64,000 bases of DNA from assembly GCF_964019385.1 (NCBI RefSeq), contig NC_088655.1, positions 10,303,988 to 10,367,987 of the forward strand. Reading direction: 5' to 3'. The position numbers and the translations under genes were made by a program. Positions 55,381 through 64,000 of this stretch are shown here, one piece after another. Source of the stretch: Sycon ciliatum (taxonomy: Eukaryota > Porifera > Calcarea > Leucosolenida > Sycettidae). Under the pieces are notes generated by a model, which was not told the origin of the DNA, made no database searches, and saw only the letters and a list, made by a program, of their open reading frames with translations. Numbering within the stretch: position 1 is the first letter of the stretch; each line of letters opens with the position of its first letter.

Positions 55381-58011
55381 AACGAGGTGGAGGTTCTCAA
55401 ATGGGACATTACCAGTGAGTAGGTCAGTGAGTTGGCATCACTAGTACTTCTTAACGGTAGTGTCAGTGGCTACTGACCGCTCCTCGCACGAGCAACTCCA
55501 TTCTTCACCGTCCGACGTGTGGAACCAACTGAGCATCTCTATCGGCAGTGGCAGGAAACCTTGTCGCCAAACCGTGTTTTACTTCAACTTACTTCAAGTT
55601 CAAGGCCGCCGCACCCGACTTTCCGTGAACAACCTCGATTTTTCAACTTTTCGTTGCCCAGATGCAGAGCCCGCTGGGTGCATGATTGTGTAGATCTACA
55701 GTGCTAGTGCTTCAAGCTCTAAAACGCTAACCTACACGAAGGATAAGAACAAAACGACTAAACATAGTCATCTGAACATAATTTTTTTAGAACAAAGCTA
55801 GGCTGCGCCTTGACTTGATCTTGAGCCACTAGCACTGAGCTCGCTGCTGCGTTCTTTTATTTGCACCGATCTCACTGTACTCTGTCTGTAGTCTGTAGTG
55901 TAGCGCGTAGTATGAAAGCCTCCTGGACCTTGTTGAAGATGACAACTAACACTGAGCTGTACTAGTACTATAGTACTAGTAGTTACTGTCATGATCCAGG
56001 CATGTTTATTGCACGTATTCGTGAGTGCTTTCCCAGGGAATTCCCCCTTCTCTCCACCTGTTTACTGCTGGCTCTCCCTGACCAGCCTAGCCTACAACTA
56101 ACTGATTACTTACTTAAACTCTTTACAACTGCCGTTGAAGTTAGTTACTTAGTTGAACTGGACTGTCATGCCCAGTATTTTGTGCAGTGCTGGCCGGGCC
56201 ATGGTGCTGGGTCGTAGATCTACTCGTACTCGTACTTTCGTAGTCAGGATGTCTACAGCTGACCGGCCTTGTGTTGGTTGTGACCCGACTGCACTGCACT
56301 GGGCATTCCCAACAACTCCTAGATCCTTTGGCAAGGCACATAGTCATTACATCATTATCAGCGCAGCACAGCGACCGATCGCGATCGGGACTGGTGACTA
56401 CGGGAGTACGGGTCCGGTCCGCGATCCCAACTCAACAGACAACAGTAGCCATGCTCAGCTTCTAGCTCAGCTTCTACCACAACAAGCTACATTGTAAGTA
56501 CTTTCATTCACCATGTCAAAACGCTAGCGTTCATAACGCTAGCGTTATGAACGCTAGCGTTATGAACTACTGTAGTCTAGAGTCTACTGTAAAAACGAGC
56601 TGGCGCACGGCCAGGAGCAGAAGGCTTCAGGGTCCATACTCTGGCCGAGTCTGGACCAATGCATAGTCCAGTGTGGCAGTGATCGGAGTGGCGACTGCCA
56701 AGTAAACAACTAGAGACGAATGCTATGCAGTTGGCGAGCCTGCTGATACTGAGCAACGAAGTTACGGCTCCGTGCCGCCAACGCACCACTCGCTCCAATG
56801 CGTAACAGTTGTGCAGACTCAGTTGAGTAGAATATGCATTGCCGTCCACAGCTGCATCGCATTCAAAGCAACCACAAAGCCACATGTACACGTACAGTAA
56901 CTAATTCAAAACAGAGAAACGCGGGTCGATAAGCTTCTGACTCAACGGCAGAGAAGCCTGTCTTCTCTCTGGAACAGACTAGACGTCGACACACACAAAT
57001 TCCATTTGAGACAAAGTGAGAAAGGTCATAAAGCCTCTCAGGACGCTAGCTGTCGTCGGGAATGCGTGTGCGCGGAAAGGTTGATGCTGGCATCCCCGCT
57101 AACACGACAGAACAAAGAGCTGTGAGCCAAATGAAGCTACGGTAAGAATGATTAACGTTGAGAAAATGCGAACCACTGCTGTCACAACAGCTTTCAGCCT
57201 ATTCAGGTACTAAGCACCTCGCTAGCGCCCAGCCTTAGAAAGCTAGATAGGAGTCGAGGAGCGAGCAGAGAGAGAGGTGGATGTCGGGTGATTATCTGGC
57301 CATTCTCGTGTCGACATCTGTGCGCACAGATCACTGCTGGCTCGTGATCTGATGTCATGATGGCATTGATGCACACCTGACGATATACCAGTATTCATTG
57401 ACTAGTGCATTGTGGTAGTAGTGATGTGCGATCGCGGGGTAGATCTACTATGAACTTTCACCTTTGCCTTTGTTTTACCGGTAGTTGCACTCCCCTCTTG
57501 TAGAACTCGATTGTTCGAAGTAAAGTTCCCCGTCAACGCGTCCTCCGCATTTTGTACTCGACTGTTGCGGGACATGTGCTCAGATCGCGTGGTCACGAGT
57601 TAGTGCCTTTGCATGTTGCCAGTGATAAACCTCGTGGACGGACAAGAAAGCATTCAAACACTATTGCTATTCACCAACGAATGACTCATTGGCACCTTCG
57701 ATTGTTAGGCGTGATTTCCAACAAGCAGCTCCAAGAAAAGGCTGAATACTATTACAGTATTACTATTAGTATTACGAATGATCTCATCTCAGAACTGAAC
57801 CTAACTAGCTCTCTCTTCAGCCTAGTAGTAGAGGGAAAGAAAGCGTTGAAGACAAAGTACAATGTTACACTAACACCACACAGCAATCGTTCGTTGTCAG
57901 TCTTTGACAATTTATTTCTGGTACAGTATTTTTTACGGAAGACGTTTTAGTAATCTCTGCCGGCGCTAGCGCAGCGTCTATCTATCCTAGGGTATGCAGA
58001 GCGTTTTTTAT
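55381..58011. other. unassigned sequence
   Basis: Palindromic AACGCTAGCGTT units lie near 56520-56565. Open frames up to 132 residues show no recognisable domain. Confidence 0.35.
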
Positions 58012-58300
58012 ACGGAGGATTAGCAAGACGAAATTCGTGTTCGCGTTCGCAACATTTTTCAGGTCGCGAACTGGATTGCGAACTTTCGCAGTTTTCGTTC
58101 GGAAAAGTAGTCGGAACACGAATCGCGGATTCGTGTCAGAGCAGTCATAAATTTACCACGCTGTACCTGTACATCGTGCCAACGTCATGCATGTGCGAAT
58201 TCTGTTTGCTAATCCTTCTCATAACGCGAATTCCGTCACCGAGTTCGACTTTCCTTGGAGTGCGAACGCGAACGCGAATTTCGTCTTGCTAATCCTCCGT
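58012..58300. mobile_element. TIR element (MITE), 289 bp
   Basis: ACGGAGGATTAGCAAGACGA and onwards for 40 bp, matched by the right end with one mismatch. TAT flanks both sides as a possible 3-bp target repeat. The interior is rich in GCGAAC/GTTCGC motifs. Confidence 0.8.
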
Positions 58301-59210
58301 TATGTTGTACAGTCAATTCAAGTAATTATTAGTTGTAGTAAAAAAAGTCTAGTCGTGATAGCAAAAAACTGTTTCTACTAATTAATTTTTGTACAAATCA
58401 ATGGTCCATTCAAAAGCGCAAACAAAATAATGCATCCGATTATTGCATAATAGGAGATTCCTGATACCAATATCGGCTGTTGCTCAAGCGACGGGCGAAC
58501 TCTAGCTACTGCTGGTAGTCCCTTCAGATCGGCTTGTTCCGCTACCAGGAAAATCGCCATCGATTTACTAGACAGCGCCCCCTCTTCTTCGAGCGGAACG
58601 GAATATCCATCGCTAGAAAAGAGCAAGAGCACAAAGCCTAAGGCAGTTGATTGCCTTGTGCTCCTGGACGTTCGTGCCAAGCACAGGCGCTCCCGTAAGT
58701 AGCTCGATTTCATAGCCCATTCGTGTCAGTGCAGTCTATGGGGCTGTTTGAGCGATAGGTTGCTCGGGAAAGACAGTACTACTAGTACTACTACTAGTTC
58801 TACTTCTAGTCGTGATAGCGGCCACTAGTAGGCACTACGGCACTACTGACCGGGCGGGAGAATGCTGCTGCAGTGCTGGCCGGTCGTTGCCCTATGCTCT
58901 GTACAACCGTAGCTGTAGGCGGCAGCCTGGTGAACATTACAGTTCCGCTGTGTGGCTGGGGGATACTGTACCCGGGGAAAACAACTGAGATACACGCGTA
59001 CATGCCTGGCAGTGATACCTGCCAGGTGAAGTAGTGAAACAAGTGTTGCTCTCAGCTCAGGTGTTGGGCATTTTAATTGTACTGCTGTTATGCTCGTGTG
59101 AGCGCACATCGTATCACCGCAAAGAGAATGTTATTGTTGGTGATTGGGAAAATCCCTGTGATGCAGCTCGAATTTTTTTTCAATGCAGCCTCTTGTGTCT
59201 TATTGGTAAA
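58301..59210. other. unassigned sequence
   Basis: A 111-residue minus-strand frame (58378-58713) has a hydrophobic C-terminal stretch (Y-A-I-I-G-C-I-I-L-F-A-L-L) but no recognised family. Repeated ACTAGTACTACTAC near 58780. Confidence 0.3.
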
Positions 59211-59538
59211 GGCCGATTCACAATACAACTGCGGCGTGACATGCGATTTGCGATAGTTGCGACAAGAAACTGCTCGTCGCAACCTGTCGCGTACAGTCGC
59301 AAGGCACCTGTCGCAGCAGTCGAAGAAAGTTCAACTTTTGCGACATGTGACACGCGACAAGCGCACATGGAGTACAGTTTCTACCCTGGGTGCACGCGCA
59401 GTGGACATGCATAGTACTACCAGTGCATAAGGATGTCGCAAGCGTGAAAACGATTGTGAACCGTGTGTCGCTGTCGCAGCTCGTCGCAGGTGCCGCATGT
59501 CGCGTCGCAAGAAGTTGTACTAGTATTGTGAATCGCCG
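59211..59538. mobile_element. TIR element (MITE), about 328 bp
   Basis: GGCCGATTCACAATAC at the left and GTATTGTGAATCGCCG at the right are inverted. The interior is full of TCGCA/TGCGA motifs in both directions. The superfamily is unresolved. Confidence 0.7.
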
Positions 59539-61954
59539 TTAGTACTGCTGTTAGTAGAATATGACTGTTGCTCTCTTTTGCTGGCCGTTGACGATGTTAT
59601 TCCGGGTGCTGGCGTCTTTTGACGAAGTCCACTCAACGTGAAGTAGTATTGTACATGGCATCCAGACACTATTCCTTGTGGCTGAAATGATGGTCGGCTC
59701 CAAAGGGCACGCGGTCTGATAACTCTAACCTCGTGTAGCCTGATTTTGAGTTGCAAGACTCGTATCGTGTGCACACTGTGCACGCAGTGTTCGTGGTGTT
59801 TGCTGATCTGTCTTAGACCAGATCGAGACTTCACGCTCGGTGCGTGTGTACGGTAGTGGACTTTGTTTGCTGAAAGTTAAGATGTTTTTTTTTAAAGAAA
59901 TCGTGGGAACTCTTTAGAAAATTCTTCGGCACTCAGTCTTTTTCACCCTTGCCTTGCTCCTTGACCCATGTGGGTGGTGGCGTTCCTACGGGTGCCGAAA
60001 CTCAGCCTAACTAGTCTGACACGAACTGTGATTTAATTTTTTAGCACTTGGTCCCTAAGGAGTTGGTGATGTTACTGTGAATGCAGAAAGAGTCACTCTC
60101 AGTCAGACTCTGACCTCCCCCCCCCCCCGAACCGGAGAATTTATGTTATTAGGGGCCGGCACTCACTCGATGCAGTGGTACTCTGTAATGCTACGTGTGC
60201 TGGTTATTTAGATTTTTTGCAGTTGCCTAACAATTGTTAGAATAAAATCAATCAGAGTCGTACGCAACAAGAGGGAGGTACGACAATTTGTTCTCCATGA
60301 TGACTATTGGAAACAGACCGCTGTTCACAATTTCTCCCTCCAATATTGGTATTTGGGCGGTTTGGAAATTGTATCACTTCGCGTTTTCACTGAGCAGCTG
60401 CGTTGAGTAAATGCTATCACCGTGTTCGATTGAGCGCTTTGAACTCGGATGCCTGTCCTCACGCAAGGTTATACCGTGGAGTGGCCGACATTTCCTTTGA
60501 AGATATCGCAGGGGGTATGATTTCGGACATCACACGCCGACTTTCCGAGTGTGTTTGGTCAACACTTTCGAGGACGACACTTTGTTTCTCTCTCATCTTG
60601 TTACTTCTCGCTTTGAGGAAAGGAAGCGAGACTTGCAGGCCGGCCCGATTATTTATTGAGTTTGAATGCACGGAAATGCATGCATTCTCAGCAGTTGACA
60701 TAACGTGGACATCAGCATAAGCACATAGTACTGTAGTTGGGAGCCATGGTTCATTGTGGATTTTGTAGCGGGTCAATGGAATGCTAAATGATTTGCATGC
60801 AAACTGGCTTGAATACTCACCAACACAGGGGGAATTACCAGTTATCCTTGCCTGCAGTTTGTCATGGGGATTTCCCCTGGGCATTGATAATGAGCTGACA
60901 CCTGTCGACAAGCTGGCATGTTTGTTCTCATGATGCATGATAACATTCCTGTGTTCCCCTGTACACAAGTTTACTGTGATGGTGTTGTTGCGTTACACCT
61001 CATGGCCGCTCGACCATACATGTTTGTACTGTTCCCTATATCTATGCCCAGGGTCTCCTGTACTTGTTGCCTGTAATGTAGCTGTGACTATACTATCGCC
61101 TGTTGCCCTGTGCCTGCAAACATACATGTACCTGCAATGTAGCCTTGCCTGTTGTATTACCTATCGCCTGGATGCAACTGTGTTGCGACCTACACAATGC
61201 CATGTGCTTAGCTGAATGTTCCATGTGTGTTGTGTTGTCCGTGGCTTTCAGCAGCCATAAGTTGGCGGTACTGTTGGATAGTGGCAGTTCTGAGTTTGCA
61301 GTAGTTGAGAGTGGCTGACCGTGCATACCACAAACATGCAGTGGAACTGAAAACAATCGTACGCAACAGTGATTGTTTTTTTCTTTGCATGTTTGTACGA
61401 TTCAGTAATCCGTAACCTAAAACAGTCTATATGAAAAGAAGAGGACCAAAAGCTACACGTTACGCCGTAGTATCCACCAGTACCACCAGTCACTTTACAA
61501 CCAGCTCCTGCGTAGCTCTTGGTCCTCTCTTCTTCTTATAAATTTATCCTTGGCTCTTCACCCGTGCAAAAAAACATCTCATTCAGTATAATAATTATGT
61601 TTGTGTTGCTCTTTTCGCTCTCTTCTTACCTACAGAGTCAATGACGTCTCAATATGCCAGTAAGTGATTTCACCACTTCAAATCGCTTGGCTTCCTAAAA
61701 CGTGCAAGTGTGAACTTCATGCACAGCATTTTGTGACATTTTCTGGGCTCTCGAACTGATGAGCTTCACATCTTCCGTGACATTTTCTTGGCGGAGTCTA
61801 GATTTGCAGTGCATAGCGGGAGACGGATGCTGCTGATGACGGCCTTATCGTAGATTATATATTTATTAGTCGTCATGGGCTTCAATGGTGCTACCGCATT
61901 GAATGAGGTTTTTCTTTTTCACAGTTGACTGAGTCACGTTTCTCCCCTATGTGT
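59539..61954. other. unassigned sequence upstream of the CARD-like exon
   Basis: A strong splice-acceptor-like tract (GGTTTTTCTTTTTCACAG, ending at 61925) lies just before the GT repeat. A C-run lies near 60117-60128. No exon recognised with confidence. Confidence 0.35.
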
Positions 61955-62126
61955 ATGTGTGTTTGTGTGTGTATGTGTGTGTGTGTGTGTATGTGTGTGT
62001 ATGTGTGTGTGTGTATGCGTTTGTGCGGGTGTGTATGTGCACGTTCGTTTGTGCGCGTGCATGTGTGTGCATGTATGGGCATGTGTGTGTGTGTGTGTGC
62101 GTGCGTGTGGGTGCGTGCGTGCGTGC

Positions 62127-62184
<58 letters not shown>

Positions 62185-62212
62185 ATGGTGTGTGTGTGCG
62201 TGTGTGCACATG
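61955..62212. repeat. (GT)n microsatellite, imperfect
   Basis: GT repeat with GC and TATG interruptions. Val/Cys and Thr/His frames are artefacts. Confidence 0.95.
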
Positions 62213-62244
62213 CACCTACCGAACGCACGCTCCATTGCCAACAG

Positions 62245-62571
62245 ATCCGTGGACTCACCCGATATTTATTCGGGCATACTCATGGTGGATATGCAACCTT
62301 GATCCGCAGGAGATACGGTCCTTGGCCTACTCCAAAGGACTACTGACCTCTGCAACCTTACAGCAGCTACGTGCTAAGCAGAAGCAAAGCCCTATGGAGC
62401 ACAATGAACATTTGATAATCACGACACTCAAGCCGGGGGGAATGGATTCATTCAAGAAGTTTCTGGATATCCTGCAAGATCTTGGTCCGAATTTCGATCC
62501 AAGAAGAAAGCAATTGGAATCAATTTTATCTCCTCTAACTACGGAAGGCATTTCTGAAGGCCAAGGAAATG
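62245..62571 (+). CDS. exon encoding a CARD-like (death-fold) domain, partial gene
   Basis: The frame reads an Arg/Trp-containing first helix, [16 protein letters not shown]-x-A-T-L-Q-Q-L, then a linker, H-L-I-I-T-T-L, and [13 protein letters not shown]. The spacing and hydrophobic pattern (helix, L-D-P, G-L-L-T, F-x-x-x-L) resemble caspase recruitment domains, which join signalling proteins through CARD-CARD contacts in cell-death and innate-immune pathways. The exon ends at a good donor (G|GTGAGT at 62571/62572). The acceptor is uncertain: ACAG at 62241-62244 is possible, or the stronger one at 61925, which would include the GT tract. No neighbouring exons were identified. The downstream intron holds a GT tract and an RTE-like fragment. 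It may be an orphan exon. Confidence 0.55.
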
Positions 62572-62636
62572 GTGAGTGATCCTGCTGCTATGCTGGCTGG
62601 AGTAAGTTTTGAGAGTCTAGGTTGGTGTGTGTTTCG

Positions 62637-62652
62637 GTGTGCGTGTGTGAGT

Positions 62653-62711
<59 letters not shown>

Positions 62712-62735
62712 TGTGTGTGTATGTGTGTGTGTGCT
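62637..62735. repeat. (GT)n microsatellite
   Basis: GT repeat with TATG interruptions, directly before the RTE-like fragment. Confidence 0.95.
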
Positions 62736-63775
62736 CGGGTACCGCCAACTTTGCTTGGGCTTATTCAGTCCCTGCACGATGGCATGACCGCTTGTGTTCG
62801 GCTACCGGGTGCACAGACTGAGTCTTTCAGCACAGCATTTTCAGGTCCTGGCGTTGACATCCGGTATCGTGTCGGCCGCAAGTTGGTGGGCGACAGAACA
62901 GCCAAGTCCCGACTCAGCTCAGCCTGCCAAACAGAATCGCAGTTCGCCGACGATGCAGCTTTGTACACCACGTCGCTCCCCTTTCTCGAGACCATTGCGA
63001 ACGAGTTCATTGAATGTGCTTCGCAGTGGGGGTTGACGGTCAGCATCCAGAAGATCAAGGCAATGGCAGTGAATCCCCACCATCCCCCGCCGGCGTCCGT
63101 CCCTGTTGGTGACGGCGATCATATCGACCTCGTCCAGGATTTCATATCTCGGCAGCACCCTCAGCACGCATGGCTCCTTGGACTAGGAGGTCACCTCCAG
63201 ACTGGCCAAGGCTTCCCGCGTGTTTGGTTTTGGTAGGCTGCAGAAGCCCATCTTTCAGTGCCGTGGCTTATCTCTTCACATCAAGAGAACTGTATACAAG
63301 GCTGTTGTCCTGCCGACGCTGTTTTACTGGGCAGAGACCTGGGCTGTTGAGGCTACACGTATCCGCTTCCACCGGTCCTCGATCCGGGCTATACTGGGCG
63401 TGTCCAGATCCACTCAGCGATCGGACCACCTCACCAGCAACCAGCTTGCCCGCAGAGCGAGGCTGCCAGCCGACATCAATGTGCTGCTTCGTGAGCATCG
63501 TCTGCGCTGGCTTGAGCTCGTTGCACGTATGAGCCCGGAGTGGATGCTCGAGCATGTTCTCTTCGGAGAGTTGCTGCCGACTCGACCACACCATGGACCG
63601 AAGAAGCGGTGGCCGGATGTGATTGTTGACGACCTGTATGCCGCGGACATCCCTCAACAACACTGGTTGGCCATGGCACAGGATCGTCCAGCCTGGCGAC
63701 GGAAGATCTCCAGTGACCGTCTCCCTCCTCTGGCTCCTCCACCCGCCAAGCCGTTCAGCTGCGCATGCTGACGGT
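62736..63775 (+). mobile_element. RTE-like LINE fragment, broken
   Basis: Frame 1 (to about 63140): P-P-T-L-L-G-L-I-Q-S-L-H-D-G-M, then a deletion of the central palm, then I-R-Y-R-V, R-T-A-K-S-R-L-S-S-A-C and the active site F-A-D-D-A-A-L. Frame 2 (63220-63771): R-T-V-Y-K-A-V-V-L-P-T-L-F-Y, then H-R-L-R-W-L-E-L-V-A-R-M and G-P-K-K-R-W-P-D. These are typical of RTE-like ORF2. The 5' end is truncated at the GT tract. A deletion and at least one frameshift make it inactive, although the FADD motif itself is intact. Confidence 0.8.
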
Positions 63776-63873
63776 CGTTCCGCAGAAGTGGCGACCTCAA
63801 GCGTCATCAGCATTTCTGCCTGGCTCATTAAGCCAATCATTGCCTCTGGCGATGGGGCGTCACAAGGTCACAC

Positions 63874-64000
<127 letters not shown>

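Noticed and set aside
57552..57950. 132-residue plus-strand ORF as a LINE fragment
   Set aside because: The H-V-L-R-S-R-G-H and W-H-L-R-L-L-G pieces are vaguely LINE-like, but no RT motif is present, so I did not call it.
60459..60968. 169-residue minus-strand ORF as a gene
   Set aside because: No signal peptide, domain, repeat or splice context was recognised; its length is within chance expectation for this base composition.
61755..61790. Hammerhead at CTGATGAG near 61757
   Set aside because: No GAAA block at a suitable distance.
62945..62965. Active RTE-like reverse transcriptase
   Set aside because: The FADD motif is intact, but the central palm is deleted and the frame shifts downstream.

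Overview
The window looks like nuclear DNA of a marine-type invertebrate animal. It has secreted multi-domain proteins with saposin A-type (SapA) repeats, a CARD-like exon ending in a GT-type splice donor, long CT, GA, GT and GATA microsatellites, and many ACATGTACATGT runs. Retroelements typical of invertebrates are common: Penelope-like, R4/Dong-like, CR1/L2-like and RTE-like. I cannot place it to phylum. Nothing suggests bacterial operons, and host gene density is very low.

Layout. 1-6.9 kb: a 298-bp higher-order repeat rich in CT, then mostly unassigned sequence with a pogo-like MITE. 7.3-12.2 kb: two minus-strand genes for secreted SapA-array proteins, the best host genes here. 8.9 kb: a well-formed hammerhead ribozyme. 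10.5-14.5 kb: two related hAT-like elements; the larger (953 bp) has an 8-bp target-site duplication (TSD). 14.8-19.65 kb: a complete Penelope-like element (PLE) with an uninterrupted RT plus GIY-YIG ORF, direct pseudo-LTRs (pLTRs), an inverted arm, three identical hammerhead ribozymes and a 13-bp target repeat. 20-25.7 kb: older PLE termini with ribozymes, a tRNA-derived SINE array, an R4/Dong-like 3' end, and a ribozyme-bearing foldback element with a 13-bp TSD. 26.3-31.4 kb: a long decayed CR1/L2-like LINE with a nested LINE and a canonical hammerhead ribozyme in its ORF1 interval. 31.8-56 kb: MITEs, truncated LINEs, PLE remnants and foldbacks in otherwise unassigned sequence. 58-64 kb: two TIR elements, a CARD-like exon between GT tracts, and an RTE-like LINE fragment.

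The unifying theme is PLE and hammerhead-ribozyme biology. One apparently young autonomous PLE sits among at least five unlinked ribozyme loci whose stems differ, implying several families of ribozyme-bearing retroelements. A SINE array nearby has the same inverted-arm plus direct-tandem layout as the PLE. The first SapA gene has a dibasic site before each repeat and a Gly-Lys-Arg at its end, so it may be a polyprotein precursor.
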